Below are positions 24,915 to 31,676 of a DNA stretch of 64,000 nucleotides, piece after piece. Positions within the stretch are counted from its first letter, which is position 1. Each line of letters starts with the position of its first letter. The notes under the pieces were generated by a model. That model had not been told where the DNA came from and searched no databases. It was given only the letters and a program-made list of their open reading frames with translations. The stretch comes from JBGPQJ01 sp963709295. Its GTDB lineage: Bacteria > Chloroflexota > Anaerolineae > Anaerolineales > Villigracilaceae. The translations under genes and the position numbers were made by a program. The stretch is from the NCBI GenBank assembly GCA_963709295.1, contig CAVPVW010000003.1, forward strand, positions 744,001 to 808,000, written 5' to 3'.

Positions 24915-25184
24915 TTAAACTTTTGTAGCCGTCTCAAAGACGTCCGTAATTTCTTTCAAGACACGTTCGCGTTCTTTGGGGTCGTCTCCCTTAATCGCTG
25001 TTGTCACACAGGAATTTAGGTGGTTTTCAAGGATTCCTGTGCTGACCTTGTTCAACGCCGATTGGACCGCCTGAATTTGTCTGATGACGTCGATGCAATA
25101 AGCATCATCATCCACCATCCTGATGATGCCGCCCAGGTGCCCCTCGATTGTCTTAAGCCGTTTGATGGTTTGGTCGTCGCGCAT
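24915..25184 (-). CDS. csoR: Copper-sensing repressor CsoR
   Basis: 89 residues, all-helical CsoR/RcnR family. The Cu(I) ligands are visible: Cys in DDAYCIDVI (about 35) and His/Cys in ENHLNSCV (about 60 and 64), the C-H-C fingerprint of CsoR. RLKTIEGHLGGIIRMV at the N-terminus is the DNA-binding helix region. It heads the operon it presumably represses, and a near-perfect G/C palindrome lies 16 bases upstream of its ATG. Copper binding releases the operator and turns on export. Confidence 0.94.
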   Translation of the reverse strand: MRDDQTIKRLKTIEGHLGGIIRMVDDDAYCIDVIRQIQAVQSALNKVSTGILENHLNSCVTTAIKGDDPKERERVLKEITDVFETATKV

Positions 25185-25200
25185 AATCTTGTCCCTTCTC

Positions 25201-25228
25201 CATACCCCCCCCAGGGGGGTGGGGTATG
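25201..25228. promoter_or_regulatory. CsoR-type operator
   Basis: A 28-base inverted repeat with outer CATACCCC/GGGGTATG arms and a C-run/G-run centre. This is the shape of known CsoR sites (C-rich arm, short AT ends, G-rich arm). It lies directly downstream of the -10 box, covering the transcription start. Confidence 0.85.
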
Positions 25229-25231
25229 GAG

Positions 25232-25260
25232 ATTATAGCTAATCGTCAGAAGTTAGTCAA
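25232..25260 (-). promoter_or_regulatory. Promoter of the copper operon
   Basis: On the minus strand TTGACT (25255-25260) and TATAAT (25232-25237) are 17 bases apart, a near-consensus sigma-70 promoter. The CsoR operator begins four bases past the -10. Confidence 0.85.
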
Positions 25261-25411
25261 CCCCGGGTTTCCTCCGAAACTCGAAGGTCCCGCGGCTGAG
25301 ATACTCCATTGCGAGCTAACGCCTGGACTATCTGTCCATTCGGGAGCAGGACTTGTTGGAGTCTGTTTCGTACTCAGCGAATAAAAAACTGGATCATGAA
25401 TCGGAGATTTG

Positions 25412-25438
25412 AAAAAAACAGGCATCAGCCTGTTTTTA
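25412..25438. terminator. Terminator after the ECF transporter operon
   Basis: Stem AAAACAGGC-ATCA-GCCTGTTTT ends in a T-run on both strands. It follows the minus-strand gene ending at 25451. Between this hairpin and the copper promoter (about 25261-25411) I see no gene or known RNA. Confidence 0.85.
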
Positions 25439-25450
25439 AATTTAAATGTA

Positions 25451-26335
25451 TTAGACCACCCCAAATAACGCAAGGAACCACTCCGGAACCGCGAATTCTC
25501 CAACTCCCAGGATGGTCGTCAAGATAAAACTGGTGATCAATATCACGACCGAGACAGCGATAATCAAAAAATCAGTCCAGCGATACGTCAGCTTGATCAG
25601 CCAGGTGCGTGGATGCGTGCCAAAACAACGGAGGTCCATCGCGTTGGTGACATCCTCCCCGGTCAGGATGGAATTCATGGTAACCGGGACGATCAACGGA
25701 GCGACGCGGGTCAATAGCTGGAATAGACTGCCGCCCATCCGCTCCAGCTCATAGCCACGAGCTTTCTGGGCATCCAATGTGACGCTGAAATCCCTGGCAA
25801 GCGTAGGGACATAGCGAAATGCCAACTCCATGGTATAGGCTAACTTATCGGAGAATCCCAAGCCCTTAAAGGTAACTCCATATAATCGGGGATCCATCGA
25901 AAATGGGATGATGATAAAGATTGCCGAAATCGAGACGATGCGCAAGATCTGGCATAGGGCAAACCAGATGCGTTCATAAGTCAGACCAAAATCGATCGTC
26001 CAGCCAAACAAAGGAATTGTGATTCCTTCAGGCCAGACAAGATGCCCACCTGGAGGAACGATCCCACCGGCTCCACCGCCGGTGATGATGGTGTTCACAA
26101 CGATCATCGTAAATAGAATAATGGAAACCAGCGTCCATGCCCGGCGCGATTCCTTCCACTTGACCCCAGCCAGGGAATACCACCCAAATCCAAGGATGAA
26201 AAAGAACAACAAGAAACGCGCATCCCAGAACATGGTTACAGAAAAAAGAAACGCCAAAGAGAAGATCCAACGCGCACGTGGATCGATGCGCTCCATGATG
26301 CTGTTGCGTATTCGAAATCCCCAGGTAATGAGCAT
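25451..26335 (-). CDS. ecfT: ECF transporter transmembrane component EcfT
   Basis: 294 residues with five to six transmembrane helices. An N-terminal DPRARWIFSLAFLFSV is the usual EcfT opening. The coupling helices carry the family's Ala-Arg-Gly signature: LDAQKARGYELERMG, and a second related motif is MDLRCFGTHPRTW (usually ARGF/ARC-type), through which EcfT grips the two ATPases. It connects ATP hydrolysis to the substrate-binding S protein encoded upstream. A strong hairpin separates the S and T genes. Confidence 0.9.
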   Translation of the reverse strand: MLITWGFRIRNSIMERIDPRARWIFSLAFLFSVTMFWDARFLLFFFILGFGWYSLAGVKWKESRRAWTLVSIILFTMIVVNTIITGGGAGGIVPPGGHLVWPEGITIPLFGWTIDFGLTYERIWFALCQILRIVSISAIFIIIPFSMDPRLYGVTFKGLGFSDKLAYTMELAFRYVPTLARDFSVTLDAQKARGYELERMGGSLFQLLTRVAPLIVPVTMNSILTGEDVTNAMDLRCFGTHPRTWLIKLTYRWTDFLIIAVSVVILITSFILTTILGVGEFAVPEWFLALFGVV

Positions 26336-26346
26336 GGATGCGGGAC

Positions 26347-26385
26347 GTCCTCACCCCTCCGCCCAAAGAGCCTCGGGGTGAGGAC
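26347..26385. repeat. Intercistronic hairpin between the S and T genes
   Basis: GTCCTCACCCC (26347-26357) and GGGGTGAGGAC (26375-26385) are perfectly complementary over 11 pairs with a 17-base loop. There is no T-run, so it is more likely an mRNA-stability or REP-like element than a terminator; it may set different levels of S and T. Confidence 0.7.
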
Positions 26386-26391
26386 GATTCC

Positions 26392-26943
26392 TTACCTGCC
26401 TGATCTGGACAGTATTGCCTGATAAGCCACCATCAAAATGGGCACCAGAATTAGACCATTGATTAAATTCGGTATGACCGCGGGGATGAAGTTAAAGTAG
26501 ATCACGGTGTAAATGTCAGCTCCGGAAACCCACATTTCTGACAGCGCAGCTACGCCCATGCCGACCACGATGCCCAGGGCGCAAAAAAGTTCTGCTTTTA
26601 GAATGGATTTCCCATCACGGTAATTCGTGATCTGGTTTGCCACAAGACCCGCAATCAAACCCATGATACCGTTGCCCAGGTCCCACCAGATCCATAGCCC
26701 ATATCCGGAAAGCAGGTCACCGATAATATTGCCAAAGAAACCGGTGATGAAACCCACCCACGGACCGAAGGCGACACCGAAAAACAGCGGGATCGCCACT
26801 GCCGGGCGGAATGCCACATTTCCCGCGCTTGGCAGTTGAAGGAAGTTAGTGGCGAAGCTCAGCACGCCGTACAGTGCCGCGCCAATCGCCGAATTGACCA
26901 CTTCCCTTGTTCCGAACTTCCACAGTGATTTCTTTTCTTCCAT
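26392..26943 (-). CDS. ECF transporter substrate-binding (S) component
   Basis: 183 residues with six transmembrane helices. AIGAALYGVLSF near the N-terminus has the small-residue pattern (A-x3-A) by which S components contact EcfT. FRPAVAIPLFFGVAFGPWVGF and FFGNIIGDLLSGYG are typical of the vitamin/nucleoside-type S proteins. The ligand is not evident from sequence. The operon's SAM hydroxide adenosyltransferase suggests a purine, methionine-related or thiazole-type compound, as inference only. Ribosome site AGGAGG precedes the ATG. Confidence 0.85.
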   Translation of the reverse strand: MEEKKSLWKFGTREVVNSAIGAALYGVLSFATNFLQLPSAGNVAFRPAVAIPLFFGVAFGPWVGFITGFFGNIIGDLLSGYGLWIWWDLGNGIMGLIAGLVANQITNYRDGKSILKAELFCALGIVVGMGVAALSEMWVSGADIYTVIYFNFIPAVIPNLINGLILVPILMVAYQAILSRSGR

Positions 26944-26984
26944 ACCTAGCCTCCTTTGGGTTGAAAAATGGACTTCCTAAGTAT

Positions 26985-28598
26985 TTAACTCTGAACCAGC
27001 GCCAGAGTTTCTGCCCGTTGGAATTTCCCTGTCAGCGAAAACATGGTTTTGTTCAATCTTAACAAGGATGTAGGTAAAATCCTGCACGAACGCAGAAGAG
27101 ATTCGTCAGACAGGACATCGTGTGATGAGCCATCCGCAACAATCTTTCCATCAAACATCAGCAAAATTCGGTTGGCGTAAATTAATGCCAGATCCAGATC
27201 ATGTGTGATGAATATGACAGAGTCAAAGCCTGGCATTTGAAGGATGGAATCCATAAAGGAGGTGTAATTCCAATAATCCTGTCCGGCAGTCGGTTCGTCC
27301 ATCATCAGGATACGCGAACGCATCGCCAGGATCGCGGCAATGCTGATCCGCTTCTGCTGACCGAATGAGAGTGCCAGAGGCGGCATCCCCATTTCCTCCT
27401 TCAAATGGACGGTATCAATCGCCCAGTCGACATTGCTGGAAGTCGTTTCCTTCGAATAACCCAAATTACGGGGTCCAAAGGATAATTCCTCTGCTACGGT
27501 CGGCGCAAAAAGCATCTGTGTTGGACTCTGAAAAACATAACCGACGGTATGAGCGGCCTGGGCTACCGTAATCGAGCGAGTATCTTTTCCCTCCAAAAGC
27601 ACCCTGCCCTCGGTCGGTTTAAGCAATCCAAGCGCATGTTTGACCAGCGTGGTTTTACCCGATCCGTTGTGACCGAGGATGGCGATCACGTCTCCTTTTT
27701 TGATTTCACAATTCACATTTTTCAACACCTGGGGATGGTCATCGGCATATCGGAAGTGGACATTTTCAAACTGCACAAGGGAAGCTGATTTTTCTTCAGG
27801 CTGCACTGCCAGATTGAAAACAACGGATGGTTCATGGCGGGCTTTTTCCAGAACAACCTCCGCAGGCAGCTTAACATAGTGGTAATCCACAGCATCCATT
27901 AAACCCGTTGGATCTCCACTATAAACAACGCGCCCCTCTTCCATGTAAATAACCGTATCCGGATGGATGGTCAGTACATCTTCCACGCGATGTTCCACCA
28001 GCATCACCGCATACCCTTCATCTGCCAAAGCACGAAAAACAGCCAATGCTTCATGAGCTGAAGCAGGATCCAGGCTGGCAAGTGGCTCATCAAGCAATAA
28101 GATCCTGGGTTCCATGGCGAGGAGACCTGCCAACGCAATTTTCTGTTTCTCGCCGCCAGAAGTGCTAAAGGTTTCCCGGTCCTTCATCGATAAAATCCCT
28201 AACCGGTCAAGCGCCCTCTCAGACCGCGCTTGGATCTCATCGCGAGGCAGCCCCATGCTCTCCAAACCAAAGGCCACCTCATTAAGGACATAACTTCCTA
28301 GAATTTGCCTTTCAGGATCCTGAAGAAGTGTCCCGACCTTTTGGGAAATATCGACCATCTCCATCCCCTTGATCGATTGCCCATATAAGCGAATATCTCC
28401 GCTCATCTCGCCGTGGTAGGTATAGGGAATCAAGCCATTGATGCAACGCATCAGGGTTGTTTTCCCGCAGCCACTTGAACCGGCGATCAACATCACCTGT
28501 CCAGGGAGTACAGAAAAACTGACATTCTCGATGGCCGGTTCCGTACGTCTCCGGTATCGAAAAGTAAGGTTCTCAACAACCAACGGAATATGATCCAT
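26985..28598 (-). CDS. ecfA: ECF transporter ATPase, fused EcfA-EcfA' protein
   Basis: 537 residues with two complete ABC ATPase domains. Domain 1: Walker A GSSGCGKTT (about 38-46), signature TSGGEKQK, Walker B LLLDEPLASLD and a switch His in LVEHRVEDV. Domain 2: Walker A GHNGSGKTT, signature LSFGQQKR, Walker B MMDEPTAGQD and His in ITHDLDLA. A linker with PEEKSASLVQF joins them. In most group I ECF systems these are two proteins; the fusion guarantees a heterodimer. The second signature (LSFGQ) deviates from LSGGQ, as is common in one half of asymmetric ECF ATPases. Confidence 0.93.
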   Translation of the reverse strand: MDHIPLVVENLTFRYRRRTEPAIENVSFSVLPGQVMLIAGSSGCGKTTLMRCINGLIPYTYHGEMSGDIRLYGQSIKGMEMVDISQKVGTLLQDPERQILGSYVLNEVAFGLESMGLPRDEIQARSERALDRLGILSMKDRETFSTSGGEKQKIALAGLLAMEPRILLLDEPLASLDPASAHEALAVFRALADEGYAVMLVEHRVEDVLTIHPDTVIYMEEGRVVYSGDPTGLMDAVDYHYVKLPAEVVLEKARHEPSVVFNLAVQPEEKSASLVQFENVHFRYADDHPQVLKNVNCEIKKGDVIAILGHNGSGKTTLVKHALGLLKPTEGRVLLEGKDTRSITVAQAAHTVGYVFQSPTQMLFAPTVAEELSFGPRNLGYSKETTSSNVDWAIDTVHLKEEMGMPPLALSFGQQKRISIAAILAMRSRILMMDEPTAGQDYWNYTSFMDSILQMPGFDSVIFITHDLDLALIYANRILLMFDGKIVADGSSHDVLSDESLLRSCRILPTSLLRLNKTMFSLTGKFQRAETLALVQS

Positions 28599-28605
28599 AA
28601 AGGAT

Positions 28606-29394
28606 TTACTTCAACGTTACTTCGACAACATCGCCGACTTCCGCGCCTAATTCCCGGGCAGCGGAACCGTTGACAACTGCAATCTCAATGAATCCCTCGC
28701 TGTCCACGAGTGCAACCAGGTCTCCGTTCTTCCTCCAACCATAGGAATCCACAAGTCCGAAAATGGTTTGTTCCCGAAGTTTAAAAGTTACTTCCGCTTG
28801 GTGGTCAAGTAGATCTGCTCTCAAGTCCGTGGTTAGATTCCCAAAGGTATCAATGATCGTCACGTGCGATGTCCATCCGTTTTTGGAGCGGATCGCCTTG
28901 GGGACATCGAGCAGAATAGGATCAGAGAATTTTGTCCCCAGATTAGTAAATTCTATTCCACGAGCCAGGTGCGCCGCGGCTGGTGCGAAAATATCCCTTC
29001 CATGAAAAGTATGGCTGACATTCGGCAGCCAAAATTCAGGTTTGTTGAGGTGGATAAATTCCGCTACCTGATCCTTTCGTCGGGCTTCTTCAATCACAGG
29101 GGTGAATAGTCCATTATCCGGTCCGATGAAGAACTGGTCGCCCAGCCTGGCCGCCATAGGGCGCCGCTTTGTTCCTACTCCCGGATCCACAACCGCCACA
29201 TGAATTGTCCCTGACGGAAAGAATGGAGCTGCCCGAGATAATGCAAGTGCCCCCTCAAGGATATTCTGCGGGGTAACGGCGTGGGTAATATCGGCGATAT
29301 GGGCGATTGGACAAATTCCCCAAATCACACCTTTCAGGACGCCAACGAATCCATCCTTTTCGCCAAAGTCGGTGGTCAATGAAATGATAGGCAT
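28606..29394 (-). CDS. SAM hydroxide adenosyltransferase (SAM hydrolase, DUF62 family)
   Basis: 262 residues. The family turns S-adenosylmethionine and water into adenosine and methionine. Family blocks are LTTDFGEKDGFVGVLKG at the N-terminus (the catalytic Asp), VAVVDPGVGTKRRPMAA, FIGPDNGLFTPV, and GRDIFAPAAAHLARG in the middle. The C-terminal beta domain ends with VNGSAARELGAEVGDVVEVTL. Its gene starts an apparent operon with the fused ECF ATPase (7 bases apart), S and T components. That association suggests the transporter imports a product or precursor linked to SAM salvage. Confidence 0.9.
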   Translation of the reverse strand: MPIISLTTDFGEKDGFVGVLKGVIWGICPIAHIADITHAVTPQNILEGALALSRAAPFFPSGTIHVAVVDPGVGTKRRPMAARLGDQFFIGPDNGLFTPVIEEARRKDQVAEFIHLNKPEFWLPNVSHTFHGRDIFAPAAAHLARGIEFTNLGTKFSDPILLDVPKAIRSKNGWTSHVTIIDTFGNLTTDLRADLLDHQAEVTFKLREQTIFGLVDSYGWRKNGDLVALVDSEGFIEIAVVNGSAARELGAEVGDVVEVTLK

Positions 29395-29560
29395 GAATTT
29401 ACCTCATGATTTACCTGACTATTATCCAGTTATGTTGAAGCAGAGTCAAGTAGTAGAGAGCTCAGATTTTTCCCAGAAAGACTGATAAACACAAATGAGC
29501 CTGGCAATTTGAACCGCACCCCGAAAGTTGGATACCACCAACTGAGGAGGTGCAGTTTTT

Positions 29561-30061
29561 ATGACCAAATACTCACGTACGGAAAAGCTAGCAGCAGCCC
29601 AGGCCGTAGAAGCAGGAGACAGTGCAGCCAATGTTGCCAGGCGATTGGGGATGTCCCGGCAAGTGGTGCAATGGAGCGTCAGGCTCTATCGGGAGCAGGG
29701 GGAGGCGGGCTTCCAGGCAAAGAAGGCAAGCTATACAGTCGCACAAAAGCTGGCGGTATTGGAAACTCTGCATTCCCAGGGTATGTCCAACGTAGAAGCG
29801 GCGGTAAAATTTGGGATACGCGGATCCACGACGATCTGGGAATGGGAGCGCCGATACTTGGAAAATGGGATGGAAGGGCTCACGCCGAAGAAAAAAGGCA
29901 GGCGGCCGAGAGTGCCCAAGCCGAAAGCCCCGCTGACGCCGTATGAGCAGCTGCTGGCAGAGAATGAATATCTGCGGGCGGAGAATGAATACCTAAAAAA
30001 ATTGAACGCCTTGGTGGCAGAGCGGGAAGCTCGCGAGAAACGCGGCAAAAAGACCGAGTAG
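29561..30061 (+). CDS. IS3-family transposase OrfA
   Basis: 166 residues. Two helix-turn-helix modules bind the IS ends: AAQAVEAGDSAANVARRLGM near the N-terminus, and SNVEAAVKFGIRGSTTIWEW after residue 75. A leucine-rich C-terminal coiled coil (LLAENEYLRAENEYLKKLNA) provides dimerisation, the usual OrfA design in the IS150 group. Near the end AAAAAG at 30047-30052 could allow a -1 ribosomal slip to fuse OrfA with OrfB. Ribosome site GAGGAGGTG precedes the ATG. Confidence 0.92.
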   Translation: MTKYSRTEKLAAAQAVEAGDSAANVARRLGMSRQVVQWSVRLYREQGEAGFQAKKASYTVAQKLAVLETLHSQGMSNVEAAVKFGIRGSTTIWEWERRYLENGMEGLTPKKKGRRPRVPKPKAPLTPYEQLLAENEYLRAENEYLKKLNALVAEREAREKRGKKTE

Positions 30062-30903
30062 CTATTCTCTCTGAACTAAGGCAGAACTATCCGTTGGGAG
30101 TGCTTCTTCAAATAGCTCACCTTCCGAGAAGCACCTATTATTATCATGTCCAACACCTCTCGGACCCGCAAAAACACGTGCCGGAACGGGAGGAAATCCG
30201 CCAGATCTGCGAAGAACACAAAGGACGCTACGGGTATCGGCGGGTCACCCTAGCGCTGCATCAAGAGGGGTACGCCACCAATCACAAATTGGTGATGAAG
30301 CTCATGAGGAAGAACAGCTCAGCTGTGTCTTGCGGCCCAAAAAGTATCGTTCCTACCGTGGCGAGGTTGGCAGAGTGGCTCCCAACCGGTTGAATCGCCA
30401 TTTCAGGGCGGTGAAGCCCAACACGAAATGGGCCACGGACATCACGCAATTCGAAGTGCAGGGACAGAAGCTTTATCTGTCCCCCATCCTGGATCTCTAC
30501 AACGGGGAGATCGTGAGCTATTCCTATCGAAGACCCCCAACGTCCAGCTGGTGATGGACATGCTGCGACAGGCTTTCCGAAAGATACCGAACTCGGAACG
30601 CTTGATGCTCCACTCCGACCAGGGCTGGCACTACCAGATGGCACCTTATCGGAAGATGCTCAAGGAAAAAGGCATCACTCAGAGCATGTCCCGCAAAGGC
30701 AATTGTTATGATAACTGTGTGATCGAGAACTTCTTCGGTGTGCTCAAAAACGAATTCTTCCGCAATCAGTCCTTCGCTACGGTGGATCATTTCCAGAAAG
30801 AACTGGAGAGTTACATCGATTACTACAACAACCGGCGAATAAGGTTAAACTGAAAGGACTGAGCCCTGTTCAGTTCAGAACTCAGTCCTTCGTCCTACTT
30901 TAA
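30061..30903 (+). pseudogene. IS3-family transposase OrfB (DDE integrase core), broken by three frame shifts
   Basis: The -1 frame relative to OrfA opens with AILSELRQNYPLGVLLQIAH and shows the HTH_21 segment GRYGYRRVTLALHQEGY. After a break near 30305 the integrase core continues with NTKWATDITQFEVQG (first Asp) and ILDLYNGEIVSYSY. After a break near 30525 it has LMLHSDQGWHYQM (second Asp) and GNCYDNCVIENFFGVLKNE (catalytic Glu). After a third break near 30838 the C-terminus ends at GLSPVQFRTQS. Each break needs one added base. All three DDE residues are present, so decay is recent or the indels are sequencing errors. Confidence 0.85.
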
Positions 30904-30975
30904 TTCCTGTCCAACTAATGGGGTGCAGTTCAAATTTCCCAAGCTCATTTGTGATTTCCATGTTTATTCTTTTGG

Positions 30976-31516
30976 TTATTGGCCTAACGCTTGCTGAAAC
31001 TCAGCCCTGAATTCTTCAGCAGAGACGTACCCAAACCATTTCTTGATGACCTGACCCTGTCCATCCAACAAATAGAATTCCGGCTGGACACGGAAACCGA
31101 AATCCCGTTTGAACTGTTCCGTCGCGGGATCATCAGCATCCAAAAAAGCAAAATTGATTTTCCCGGAGTATTCAGCTTCAAGCCCGTGCACGACGGGTGC
31201 CATAGAACGGCAGGTGCCTCAGGTAAACCTGAAGAATTCCACCAGTGTCGGGACACCCGAGGCCAGATTCACCGAAGCTGGGTCTGTTGCAACCAAGCTT
31301 GTCGCCTCGGGATGTTGCGACTATTATGGGTGCCGGCGATGTGGTTGTCTCAGAAATGTTTGGGACGGCAGTATCCTGGGATATCTGTTCGTTGGCTGGT
31401 GCTTCAACCTTTGTTTCTGCCACCTGTTCAGAACTTGGGTCATTACCTGCGGTTGGTGCACAGCCTGAAATGATAATAGAAAAAACCATAACCATGATCG
31501 GGAAAAGAAATCGCAT
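30976..31516 (-). CDS. Thioredoxin-fold lipoprotein with in-frame TGA at the first redox position (candidate selenoprotein); one frame break
   Basis: A lipoprotein signal peptide (MVFSIIISGCAP) and a Thr/Pro/Ser-rich linker begin at the ATG at 31516. About 70 residues later the frame shifts at a CCC run (31309-31311); removing one C makes the whole 179-residue protein continuous apart from a TGA at 31219-31221. The folded part reads VPTLVEFFRFT, the TGA, GTC, RSMAPVVHGLEAEY, AFLDADDP, and FGFRVQPEFYLLDGQG. The TGA occupies the N-terminal Cys of the thioredoxin CxxC and the second Cys is kept, as in the gene at 11141-11623. Selenocysteine is the best reading. Extracytoplasmic thiol-disulfide chemistry is likely. 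Confidence 0.7.
31183..31197 (-). promoter_or_regulatory. Candidate bacterial SECIS hairpin
   Basis: Starting 21 bases after the TGA, the mRNA reads CCCGT-CGTGC-ACGGG, a five-pair stem with a five-base loop whose second base is G. The loop begins 27 bases after the UGA, within the bacterial SECIS range, and shares GTCGTG with the hairpin of the first candidate at the same distance. Confidence 0.5.
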
Positions 31517-31605
31517 TATAGAGCCTCCTTGAGAGATTTAGTCAATTTTTACCCAATTTCATTAAAATACTATGAAAGATATTAATATAACCATTAATGT
31601 CCACT

Positions 31606-31633
31606 TTGACTGGGTTAACACCTAGGCTATACT
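31606..31633 (+). promoter_or_regulatory. Promoter of the glutamate-semialdehyde dehydrogenase gene
   Basis: TTGACT (31606-31611) and TATACT (31628-31633) with a 16-base spacer. The coding start at 31677 is preceded by GGGAGGA. Confidence 0.65.
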
Positions 31634-31676
31634 AGGGGCGTCGTTTCTACAATTCAACATTTCGGGAGGAATTCCT

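Larger units (their letters stand above)
29510..30932 (+). mobile_element. IS3-family insertion sequence (IS150-like group)
   Basis: 1,423 bases with imperfect terminal inverted repeats: left TGAACCGCACCCCGAAAGTT and right TGAACTGCACCCCATTAGTT, running on in parallel to GGA. AATT stands directly outside both ends (29506-29509 and 30933-30936) and is the likely target duplication, of the 3-4 base size known for this group. It carries OrfA and a DDE-transposase OrfB in the -1 frame. Three frame breaks in OrfB make the copy inactive as written. Confidence 0.9.
29490..30953. repeat. Older hairpin split by an insertion sequence
   Basis: CACAAATGAGC (29490-29500) and GCTCATTTGTG (30943-30953) are perfect 11-base inverted repeats that now flank the IS element. 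Removing the element and one copy of the AATT target repeat restores one hairpin with a loop of about 15 bases. So the IS landed in the loop of a hairpin between the divergently placed SAM hydrolase promoter region and the 3' end of the thioredoxin lipoprotein gene. Confidence 0.8.

Noticed and set aside
25261..25411. Possible small RNA or tRNA in the gap with several short inverted segments
   Set aside because: No cloverleaf, no T-loop GTTCGA-type sequence in the right place, and no known riboswitch core could be found.
25246..25503. 85-codon minus-strand frame between the copper promoter and the ECF operon
   Set aside because: It crosses a terminator hairpin and the copper -35 box and has no recognisable sequence or ribosome site.
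31178..31300. End of the lipoprotein reading (GDKLGCNRPSFGESG ...) as a real C-terminus
   Set aside because: It has no fold-like pattern, whereas the shifted frame gives continuous thioredoxin sequence.
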